Assembly: GCA_035539135.1 (NCBI GenBank)
Contig: DATLJD010000010.1
Location: 1-64,000, forward strand
Direction of reading: 5' to 3'
Source of the DNA: JABFWF01 sp035539135
Lineage (GTDB): Bacteria > Pseudomonadota > Gammaproteobacteria > Xanthomonadales > Xanthomonadaceae
Length of the DNA stretch: 64,000 bases
Shown: positions 34,776 through 42,607 of the stretch, in pieces
Position numbering within the stretch: position 1 is the stretch's first letter
How the letters are laid out: each line of letters begins with the position of its first letter
Notes under the pieces: model-generated
What the model was told of the DNA's origin: nothing
Database searches by the model: none
What the model saw: the letters and a program-made list of their open reading frames with translations, nothing else
Translations under genes and position numbers: made by a program

Positions 34776-36065
34776 ATGGAAATGCAAGGGACGAGGGCGG
34801 GAATGGATTCCATGGAAGAGAAATGGCAGGGCACGCTGTCGGTGATCGGCCTGGGCTACATCGGGCTGCCGACCGCGGCGATGTTCGCCTCCGCCGGTGT
34901 GGACGTCGTGGGCGTCGACATCAGCCAGCGCGCGGTGGACGCGGTCAACAGCGGCAAGGCCCACATCGAGGAAGGCAACCTCGACGAGTTGGTGGAGCGC
35001 TGCGTCCACGCCGGTAAGTTGCGTGCGACCTCGCACGCCGAGGCCGCCGACGCCTTCATCATCGCGGTTCCGACCCCGGTCGGGCACGACGCGCAGCACG
35101 CGCCGGACGTGTCCTACGTCCAGGCTGCGGGGCTGGCGATCGCCCCGCTGCTGAAGCGCGGCAACCTGGTGATCCTGGAGTCGACCTCGCCGGTCGGCAC
35201 CACCTCGATGCTGGCCGAGTTGTTCGCCCGCGAGCGGCCGGACCTCACGTTCCCGCAGCAGGCGGGCGAGGACGCGGACGTGCAGCTGGCGTATTGCCCC
35301 GAGCGGATCATCCCCGGCCAGATGCTCAAGGAACTGGTGGAGAACGACCGCATCATCGGCGGCATGAACGCGCGCGCCGCCACCCAGGCGGCGGCGCTGT
35401 ACAAGACATTCGTGCGCGGCGTCTGCCACCTGTCGACCGATCGCGTCGCGGAGATGGTGAAGCTTACCGAGAATGCGTTCCGCGACGTCAACATCGCCTT
35501 CGCCAACGAACTGTCAATGATCTGCGACGACCTTGGCGTGAACGTGTGGAAGGTCATCGAGTTCGCCAACCGACACCCGCGCGTGTCGATCCTCAACCCC
35601 GGCGCCGGGGTCGGCGGCCACTGCATCGCAGTGGATCCGTGGTTCGTGGTCGCGAGCGCGCCGGAACGCGCCCGCCTGATCCGCACTGCCCGCGAGGTGA
35701 ACGACGCGAAGCCCGAATTCGTGATCGAGCAGGTCACGCGCGCGGCAGAGGCGAATCCCGGCGCAACCATCGCCTGTCTCGGGCTGACCTACAAACCGGA
35801 CGTGGACGATTTCCGCGAGAGCCCGTCGCTGGAGATCGCGGCGCGCCTGACCCGGGAGTACCCCGGACGGGTGGTGTGCGTGGATCCTTTCGCAGACGCG
35901 CTGCCAGAAAGGGAACGGGAGCGGCACGGCCTGCAGTTCCGGAGCGTGGACGCAGCGCTGCGCGACGCCGCGATCCTGGTGGTGCTGGTTGCGCATACGG
36001 CGTTCCGCAGCTTTCCCCGCCCCGAAGCGGCGGTGGTGATCGATCCCGTGGGTTTCTGGCGCTAG
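34776..36065 (+). CDS. wecC: UDP-N-acetyl-D-mannosamine dehydrogenase
   Basis: 429 residues of the UDP-sugar 6-dehydrogenase family. Oxidises UDP-ManNAc to UDP-ManNAcA using NAD. Seen: NAD-binding VIGLGYIGLPTAAMFASAG, VPTPVG, ESTSPVGTT, YCPERIIPG, KLTENAFRDVNIAFANEL and catalytic Cys283 in GVGGHCIAVDPWF; GLTYKPDVDDFRESPSLEI near the C-terminus. The start at 34776 has AGGAAG 6 bases before; 34749 is an alternative but lies in the upstream gene. WecC of E. coli is 420 residues. Confidence 0.94.
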   Translation: MEMQGTRAGMDSMEEKWQGTLSVIGLGYIGLPTAAMFASAGVDVVGVDISQRAVDAVNSGKAHIEEGNLDELVERCVHAGKLRATSHAEAADAFIIAVPTPVGHDAQHAPDVSYVQAAGLAIAPLLKRGNLVILESTSPVGTTSMLAELFARERPDLTFPQQAGEDADVQLAYCPERIIPGQMLKELVENDRIIGGMNARAATQAAALYKTFVRGVCHLSTDRVAEMVKLTENAFRDVNIAFANELSMICDDLGVNVWKVIEFANRHPRVSILNPGAGVGGHCIAVDPWFVVASAPERARLIRTAREVNDAKPEFVIEQVTRAAEANPGATIACLGLTYKPDVDDFRESPSLEIAARLTREYPGRVVCVDPFADALPERERERHGLQFRSVDAALRDAAILVVLVAHTAFRSFPRPEAAVVIDPVGFWR

Positions 36066-36086
36066 CCCGGCAGGCGGAGGCCGCAG

Positions 36087-38714
36087 ATGCAGGAAGAACT
36101 GGCCACGCGAACGGAAGAGGCGGCGGTCCCGGAAGTGACCGCAGCAGGCCGTGAGGTCGCGGCGGTGGAGCCCGAGCTGTGGCAGACCCTGCTGTGGGTC
36201 CGCGACCAGGCGGCGTCCGCCCGCGGCGCGCTGGTGCTGGGGGAAGGAGCCGCGCTGGCGGGCGTGCTGCTGGCACGCCTGGGCACGAACGTCACCGTCT
36301 TGGACGCCCAGGGGCGGCAGTTCCAGGAGGCGATCGACCGCGAGGAGGGCCTGCCCGGCCAGGTCGCGCTAGCGCCCCTGGATGCGGCGAACCAGTTGGA
36401 GGCTGTTCGGGCCGGTGGCAACGACACCGCGATCGTCATCCGCAGGCACGCTGGTGGGTTGCGCGCGCTGCTGGAGACGCTGGCGGCGACGCCCGACATC
36501 GAGCGGGTGATCCTCGCGCTTCCGTTCGGCCATTACGCCTACGGTGAGTCCGGCTTGTCGTTCCCCCGCCACCTCGTCGAGGCGTTGGCGGGCTTCGCGG
36601 TCGAGCGCATCGACGTCGCCGGTGGACAGATGCGCGCAGTCCTGGCGCGCGAGCCCGGGGTCGCCCGGCCCGCCGCCGAATCGCTGCTGGACCTCACCGA
36701 ACGCGGCGCGGAAGACGCGCTGAGGAAACTCAGGCGCCGTGTCGCGGAGCTGGAAGGCGAGTGCGACGAGGCACGCGCGAACTGGATGCGGTTCGAGGCC
36801 GAGGCGGCCGAACTGCGGAGCAGCACGTCGTTCCGTCTCGGCTACCTGCTGGTGATGGCGGTCCGGTCGCCGCGCAGCCTGCTGGAATGGCCGCGGCGCC
36901 TGCGCGAACTGGTCGCGCAGCGCAAGTCGCGGCCGGCCGCGACGGTGGCGAACGCCGAGGGCGCCGGCCTGGGCGAATGGCGCAAAGAAGCCCTGCGCGC
37001 GCGTGCGGCCGCGGTCATGGACCAGGGAAGCGATGCGATCGCCGCCGAAGTGGCGCGTTTCCTTCCCGACGCATCCGCATCCACCCTGGCGTTCGCGCAG
37101 CTGGTCGCCGCGCAGGAATGCGGCAGGAAGGGCCGGCACGATCTCGAGTTCGAGCTTGCGCGGTCGGCCCTCGAGATGAACCACTCGATCGGCATGGTCC
37201 GCGGCTTCCTGCACGTCGCACTGCGCGCGCGGCGGATGGAAGCGGCGAGCGCGGCGCTGCGCGAGCTGCACGAAGCGGCGGACCGCGGCAACCGCATCGC
37301 CCGCGATTTCCTGCAGCGGTTCCGGCAGACGTCGTCGTACAAGATCGCGACCCTCGAATCGATCCCGCCGAGGCCGGAGCGTTGGCACCGCGAAGAGGGC
37401 GGGCGGCTGGTCTACGTGCTGCACAACAGCCTGCCGTATTCCTCCGGCGGGTATGCCACGCGCTCGCACGGCGTCGCCGGCGGTCTGGCGGCGGGAGGAA
37501 GGGACGTGGTGTGCGTCACCCGGCCCGGCTTCCCGCTCGACGTCAAGCCCGGGCTGGCGCCGATCGACATGCCGATCGTGGACCGGATCGACAATGTGCC
37601 ATACCAGCGCATCGTCGAGCCGCGCCGGGTCAACATCCCGGAATACCGCTACGTGCAGGCGGCGATGGACAACCTCGAAGCGGAACTGCGCCGCCTCCGG
37701 CCCGCGTTCGTCCAGGCCGCGTCCAACTACGTGACCGCGCTGCCGGCGCTGGTCGCCGCGCGCCGCCTCGGGGTGCCGTTCTTCTACGAAGTGCGCGGAT
37801 TGTGGGAAATCACCCGGCTGTCCCGCGACCAGGATTTCGGCGAAAGCATTTCGTTCGACGTGCAGCGACACATCGAGTCCACGGTCGCGCGCGAGGCCGA
37901 CCACGTGTTCACGCTCACCGAGCCGATGCGCGAGGAACTGATCGCGCGCGGGGTGGAGCCCTCCAGGATCACCCTGCTGCCGAACTCGGTGGACGCGTCC
38001 CGGTTCCATGCGCGTGAGCCGGACGCCACACTGGCGCAGAAGCTGGGAATCCCCCCCGGCGTTCCGGTCATCGGCTACATCGGCACCTTCGTCGTCTACG
38101 AAGGCCTGGAGGACCTCGCGGCCGCCTGCGTCGAACTGCACCAGCGCGGCATTGACTTCCGGCTGTTGATCGTCGGCAACGAGAACGCCTCCGGCCAGGA
38201 ACGCGGCCCCATCACGGAAGAGATCCTGCGCATCGCGCGCGAGGGCGGCATCGAATCGAAGGTCATCATGCCCGGCCGCGTGCCGCACGAGGAAGTCGAG
38301 GCGTACTACTCGCTGGTCGACGTCTGCCCGTTCCCCCGCAAGCCGTGGCCGGTATGCGAAATGGTCTCGCCGATGAAGCCGCTCGAGGCGCTGGCGATGA
38401 AGAAGGCGGTGGTGGTGTCGAGCGTGCGCGCGCTGACCGAGATGATCCAGCACGACCGCACCGGCGTCGTCTTCGAAAAGGGCAGCGTTGCCAGCCTTGC
38501 GGACGCCATCGCCGACCTGGTCGCCAGCCCCGACAAGCGCAAGCGCCTCGGCGAGGCCGGCCGGGAGTGGGTGGTCGCGGAGCGCAGCTGGACGCAGGTC
38601 GCCGAGCGCGTGGAGGCGGTGCTGGCCCGGCTCGAGGCCGAAATGCGCGCACAGGAAGCGGCGGGACAGGATCCGCTCGCGGTCGCCGCGGCGGCCGACG
38701 GACGTGTCGGCTGA
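36087..38714 (+). CDS. large glycosyltransferase with Rossmann-like N-terminus and coiled coil
   Basis: 875 residues. 1-~220: a Rossmann-like, methyltransferase-resembling region (ARGALVLGEGAALAGVLLARLG, VTVLDAQ), with no clear SAM motif. ~225-265: short coiled coil (DALRKLRRRVAELEGECDEA). ~270-300: TSFRLGYLLVMAVRSPRSLL, probably a membrane-associating amphipathic stretch. ~300-420: helical. ~430-850: GT4 glycosyltransferase (YVLHNSLPYSSGGYATRSHG, FFYEVRGLWE, LLPNSVDASRFH, IGYIGTFVVYEGLE, EMVSPMKPLEALAMKKAVV). The C-terminal half alone is a complete enzyme. Specificity unknown. Confidence 0.82.
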   Translation: MQEELATRTEEAAVPEVTAAGREVAAVEPELWQTLLWVRDQAASARGALVLGEGAALAGVLLARLGTNVTVLDAQGRQFQEAIDREEGLPGQVALAPLDAANQLEAVRAGGNDTAIVIRRHAGGLRALLETLAATPDIERVILALPFGHYAYGESGLSFPRHLVEALAGFAVERIDVAGGQMRAVLAREPGVARPAAESLLDLTERGAEDALRKLRRRVAELEGECDEARANWMRFEAEAAELRSSTSFRLGYLLVMAVRSPRSLLEWPRRLRELVAQRKSRPAATVANAEGAGLGEWRKEALRARAAAVMDQGSDAIAAEVARFLPDASASTLAFAQLVAAQECGRKGRHDLEFELARSALEMNHSIGMVRGFLHVALRARRMEAASAALRELHEAADRGNRIARDFLQRFRQTSSYKIATLESIPPRPERWHREEGGRLVYVLHNSLPYSSGGYATRSHGVAGGLAAGGRDVVCVTRPGFPLDVKPGLAPIDMPIVDRIDNVPYQRIVEPRRVNIPEYRYVQAAMDNLEAELRRLRPAFVQAASNYVTALPALVAARRLGVPFFYEVRGLWEITRLSRDQDFGESISFDVQRHIESTVAREADHVFTLTEPMREELIARGVEPSRITLLPNSVDASRFHAREPDATLAQKLGIPPGVPVIGYIGTFVVYEGLEDLAAACVELHQRGIDFRLLIVGNENASGQERGPITEEILRIAREGGIESKVIMPGRVPHEEVEAYYSLVDVCPFPRKPWPVCEMVSPMKPLEALAMKKAVVVSSVRALTEMIQHDRTGVVFEKGSVASLADAIADLVASPDKRKRLGEAGREWVVAERSWTQVAERVEAVLARLEAEMRAQEAAGQDPLAVAAAADGRVG

Positions 38715-38744
38715 CGACGCGGGCCGGGAGCCCGGCGCAGTGCC

Positions 38745-40637
38745 ATGACTGAACGCGATCCCGCGCCCGCCAGCGAGGTCGTCCTCGCGCTGCTGCACGC
38801 GCAGGACGCGGCATCGCGCGCTTTCCTGGAGCGCTGGGAAGCCGAACGGCGCTGCGCCGAGGCGCAGGCGCGGCTGGATCTGGTGCAGGGATCGGTGTCC
38901 TTCGCGCTGGGCAGGTCGCTGGTGGAGGCGATCCGTTCCTGGCGGGCGGCCCTGGCCCTGCCCATGCGCTTGCGCGACGCGGCGCGGCGACGCGGGCGCG
39001 CCGGTGCGATGCCGGCAACGATGGGCGTCCCGCCCATTCCGCGCTGGCCGGGCACGGCGGAGGTCGCGTCGAGGCGGGAGCGCACGCCACCGGGCACGCT
39101 GCGCGAGTTGCGCATCGCCGCCGTGCTGGATGCCTTCAGCGAACAGGTGTTCGCGCCGGAGTGCACGCTGGTCAACCTTGCGTCGTCGGGATTCGAGGCC
39201 ATCCTCGACGAACTGTCTCCGCACATGCTGTTCGTCGAATCCGCGTGGCGCGGGCGCGACGGGGAGTGGCGCAACCTGTTGTCGCCGGTCTCGGCGCAGC
39301 TGGCCTATCTGGTGGACTGCTGCCGCCGCCGCGGCATCCCGACGGTGTTCTGGAACAAGGAAGACCCGACCCATTTCGGGCACTTCCTGGAAGCGGCCCG
39401 GCTGTTCGACTTCGTGTTCACCACCGACGCCGGCTGCGTGCCGCGGTACGTCGAGGCGCTCGGTCATTCGCGCGTGCATGCGCTGGCGTTCGCGTGCCAG
39501 CCGCGCCGGCACAACCCGCTGGAACTTGCGGGCGAGCGCCGCCAGGCCGCCTGCTTCGCCGGCTCGTGGTACCGGGCGTATCCCGATCGTTGCGAAGCGT
39601 TCGATGCGCTGGTCGCGGCCGTCGGCAGCGTGATGCCGGTGGAGATCTACGATCGCAACCTCGGTCGCGGCGATCCCGCGTTCGCATTCCCCGACCGCTA
39701 CCGGCCGCTGATACGAGGCAGCGTGCCGTACGCGGAGATGGCGGAGGTCTACAAGTCGTACGCATACGCGATCACCGTCAATTCCGTGCGCGCCTCGCCC
39801 ACCATGCTGGCGCGCCGGGTCTACGAGCTGCTGGCATGCAACGCGGTGGTGGTGAGCAACCCCACCGAGGCGGTGGCCCGACTGTTCGGCGACGTCGTGG
39901 TGGGCGCCAGCGCCGGCGAGGACGTCGCCGGCACGCTGCGCGACCTGGCGGACGATCCCGGCCGGCGCGATCGCCGCCGCCTGCGCGGACTGCGCGCCGT
40001 GCTCGCCGGCCATACCGCGGGCGATCGCCTGCGGCAGGTGTGCGCCACCGTGCTGGGCCGCGGCGTGGAGGCGGAGGAACCGCAGGTCCTGCTCGTCGCG
40101 CGCGCGCGCAATGCGCGCGAGTTGCTGGCGATCCGCGAGGCGTACGTGCGCCAGACCTGGCGCCGCAAGCGGTTGTGCCTGCTGCTGGCGGAGGAGGCGA
40201 TCGGGTTGCGCCTGGAAGGCGTCGACGGCGTATGCCACGTCGACGAGGGGGCAGCCGACACGCCGTCATTCGCGCTGTCGGCGCAGTGGATCGCCTCGCT
40301 GCACCCGGACGACCACTATGGCCCGCGCTACGTCGAAGACCTGGTGCTCGCCACCCGCTACGCGCCGGACCAGGCGCGGATCGGCAAGGCGCGACGCTTC
40401 CAGGCGCGCGACGGCGCGTGCCTGGAAGATCCGTCCGCGCCCGCGTACCGGGTCGGCCCCTTCCTGTCGCGGCGGTCGATGATCGAGCGCTGCCTGGATG
40501 TCGGCCTCAAGGGATTGAGCCAACTGATCGACCGGATGGAAGAGGCGCAGTACGACAGATTGGATGGCTTGGTTGTAGACGGCTTCGAATACTGTCTTGG
40601 TGGTGCCTTACAGCCGATGGATCGAGTGGAAGTTTAA
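38745..40637 (+). CDS. CgeB-family glycosyltransferase with extra C-terminal domain
   Basis: 630 residues. N-terminal short helix with VSFALGRSLVEAIRSWRAAL, similar to a stretch in the preceding protein. ~115-450: CgeB/DUF3880-type glycosyltransferase, with the signature TVFWNKEDPTHFGHFLEA, CFAGSWYRAYPDRCEAFD and ASPTMLARRVYELLACNAVVVSNPTEAV. The remaining ~180 residues (from PQVLLVARARNARELLAIREAYV) resemble the GT-A-like tail in some such proteins. The final ~90 bases (from ~40545) drop in GC together with the next gene. Substrate unknown. Confidence 0.78.
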   Translation: MTERDPAPASEVVLALLHAQDAASRAFLERWEAERRCAEAQARLDLVQGSVSFALGRSLVEAIRSWRAALALPMRLRDAARRRGRAGAMPATMGVPPIPRWPGTAEVASRRERTPPGTLRELRIAAVLDAFSEQVFAPECTLVNLASSGFEAILDELSPHMLFVESAWRGRDGEWRNLLSPVSAQLAYLVDCCRRRGIPTVFWNKEDPTHFGHFLEAARLFDFVFTTDAGCVPRYVEALGHSRVHALAFACQPRRHNPLELAGERRQAACFAGSWYRAYPDRCEAFDALVAAVGSVMPVEIYDRNLGRGDPAFAFPDRYRPLIRGSVPYAEMAEVYKSYAYAITVNSVRASPTMLARRVYELLACNAVVVSNPTEAVARLFGDVVVGASAGEDVAGTLRDLADDPGRRDRRRLRGLRAVLAGHTAGDRLRQVCATVLGRGVEAEEPQVLLVARARNARELLAIREAYVRQTWRRKRLCLLLAEEAIGLRLEGVDGVCHVDEGAADTPSFALSAQWIASLHPDDHYGPRYVEDLVLATRYAPDQARIGKARRFQARDGACLEDPSAPAYRVGPFLSRRSMIERCLDVGLKGLSQLIDRMEEAQYDRLDGLVVDGFEYCLGGALQPMDRVEV

Positions 40638-42607
40638 ATATGAATAAGGAGAGCGGCACGAAACTTGGAAGATTGGACTTCGGAGTCTTTGTTCCTGGTT
40701 ACGCGGCCCAACTACAGCACGGCTTCAGGCCTAGAAGCGAACTTGCTGCGGTGAAGATGCGCCCGCCAATAGACTGGGCAATGGACCCTTTCGGTGATCG
40801 CAATTGGTGCTTCCAGTTGCACGCATGGCGAATGCTTGGGCCCATCTGGCATGAGCTCTACGGAAATAACTGGCAGCGCTTGAAAGACGAAGTCATGCCG
40901 TGGGTTTTGGATTGGTATGAGTTTCACGTTACTCGGGGAAAGGAAGCGCCTTTTTCCTGGTACGACATGGCCACTGGGTTGCGTGCTCAACACCTTGCAT
41001 TGATTGCCTATCTCCACCGCCACGGATTCATGCGTCTTGGTTCTGCGGAAGCATCGGTCGTCCAAGCGTTGTCCGAGATGCATGTGGAGAAATTGCTGGC
41101 TCCTGGATTCATAGCCCAGAACAATCACGGAATATTTCAGGTAAGAGGGCTGCGACTGCTTGGAGCCGTGTGGGCCGGCGAGCCTTTTGTAAAAGGGGAG
41201 CAATTCTATTCATCGCGCATCATGAAGGGGCTCCTGACGAGGCAATTCGATGCGCATGGAGTCCACGTAGAAAATTCGCCCGAATACCACAGGCTCATAT
41301 ACAAGAAGTTCAATGAGATCCGACCTGAACTGTTCCCAGGAATCGAGCAGCAGCTAGCGAAGACTCTGCAGAAGGCAAAAGAAGTCCTTCCCTGGTTCAC
41401 CTTGCCGGATCAAACGATAGCGGCCTTCGGAGACAGCGCCGGCAAGGGGGAACCTTTGGCTCCTGGCGCACGTCCCGATCTCGTTGTTGAAACGGGGGAA
41501 GGTGCGTACTGGGTGCGCGATCTCTCCAAGAGTGGATATGTAGTGATTCGAACGCATCCCGAGATGGATGCTTCGCGTGCGGCCATGCTGATCATGAAGG
41601 GTCAGGCATTGAGCCGCACGCACGCCCATGCTGACCACTTGAGCGTAATTCTTTACCACGCTGGTCGTCACTTGCTGGTGGACTCTGGAAAGTTCACCTA
41701 CAACCGAGGTGATTGGCGTGACTACTTCATCAGCGACCGGGCGCACAATGTAGTGGGCTTGGTGGGAGGGGACTTCGGCCCAGAAGACACCGTAACGACG
41801 GGCCCCGGGCTCGGCCCGGTTTCCGTGGCAGAGGGGGTGGTCTCGGTTGAGGGCGAAGTGGCGCGTGGGGAGTTCTTTTGCCATCGCCGCAAGCTAGAGT
41901 TCCGCCCTGGTGCTTGGTTGGACGTCTACGATCAAATTCGCGCTCGGCCAGGAGATGCTCCAGTTGCCTACTGGCACCTTGCGCCCGGCATTGATGCCGA
42001 GCGCTCGTCAGGTGGCGTGGACTTGTTTTCCAATGGGCAGCGCCTGGCACGCATTACTGTATCTGATCCGCAGTTCACGCCGAAGTTGATTCATGGCAGT
42101 ACGGATCCTCGCATCCAAGGTTGGGTCAGCCGGTCTTATGGAGCCAAGGAAGGGGCGACGGTCATTGAGTACAGGGGTCAGCCGGGTTGCGCCGATATTC
42201 AGACGCGCATTGAACTATTCCAACCCGCAGGGCTCGAGCCAGGCAAGTTGCCTAGGCGCTTGTGTCACGGCATTCGTTTTCCATTTTCGTTTGTATTTGT
42301 TGCGGACAGGGTGTTGGTCCAGTCAGATGGAAGTACGCAGCGCATGGTCACCGTGGATTTGCCGGAAGCATATCCATTGGCTGTGACCAATGCCGTGTCG
42401 AATGCACTTCAAGAAAAGGGCTTCCGTGTATCCACGCAAAGCACAGGCAACGGAACGCATTGTGTGAATCTCATACACGACGATCGCACCCATGCAACAC
42501 TTCGAGTGCACACGCAAAGGGATGCTAAGCCAGCGCGCCTGGTTCTTTGCTGGAAAAGGGTGCCTCGTAAGAGCAGGCAACAGGACTCTGCTAGGGGTGG
42601 AGCATGA
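40545..42607. other. low-GC mosaic segment
   Basis: From ~40545, inside the last ~90 bases of the CgeB-like gene, to the start of the acyltransferase gene, base composition is visibly lower in GC than the flanks (near the mid-50s by eye against about 70%), with codons such as TTG, AAT and ATA that neighbours avoid. It implies import or recombinational replacement. Confidence 0.75.
40640..42607 (+). CDS. heparinase II/III family protein
   Basis: 655 residues. N-terminal helical (alpha/alpha) domain followed by a heparinase II/III core: SRTHAHADHLSVILYHAGRHL (~325-345), VDSGKFTYN and the RDYFISDRAHNVV motif, with a beta-rich C-terminal domain. Members cleave uronate-containing glycans by beta-elimination; some polysaccharide-locus members are cytosolic. 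No signal peptide is visible, so if it acts on the locus glycan it may do so inside the cell, or be an inactive editing protein. A uronic acid donor (UDP-ManNAcA) is made in the locus. Low GC compared with neighbours. Stop overlaps the next start (ATGA). Confidence 0.85.
   Translation: MNKESGTKLGRLDFGVFVPGYAAQLQHGFRPRSELAAVKMRPPIDWAMDPFGDRNWCFQLHAWRMLGPIWHELYGNNWQRLKDEVMPWVLDWYEFHVTRGKEAPFSWYDMATGLRAQHLALIAYLHRHGFMRLGSAEASVVQALSEMHVEKLLAPGFIAQNNHGIFQVRGLRLLGAVWAGEPFVKGEQFYSSRIMKGLLTRQFDAHGVHVENSPEYHRLIYKKFNEIRPELFPGIEQQLAKTLQKAKEVLPWFTLPDQTIAAFGDSAGKGEPLAPGARPDLVVETGEGAYWVRDLSKSGYVVIRTHPEMDASRAAMLIMKGQALSRTHAHADHLSVILYHAGRHLLVDSGKFTYNRGDWRDYFISDRAHNVVGLVGGDFGPEDTVTTGPGLGPVSVAEGVVSVEGEVARGEFFCHRRKLEFRPGAWLDVYDQIRARPGDAPVAYWHLAPGIDAERSSGGVDLFSNGQRLARITVSDPQFTPKLIHGSTDPRIQGWVSRSYGAKEGATVIEYRGQPGCADIQTRIELFQPAGLEPGKLPRRLCHGIRFPFSFVFVADRVLVQSDGSTQRMVTVDLPEAYPLAVTNAVSNALQEKGFRVSTQSTGNGTHCVNLIHDDRTHATLRVHTQRDAKPARLVLCWKRVPRKSRQQDSARGGA

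Noticed and set aside
36369..40238. A 1289-codon open frame on the minus strand over the glycosyltransferase genes, and similar long frames at 3473-5656 (+), 13957-16005 (-) and 58981-61584 (-)
   Set aside because: Their sequence is Arg/His/Ala-rich without domains and they lie antisense to well-supported genes. High GC makes such open frames common.
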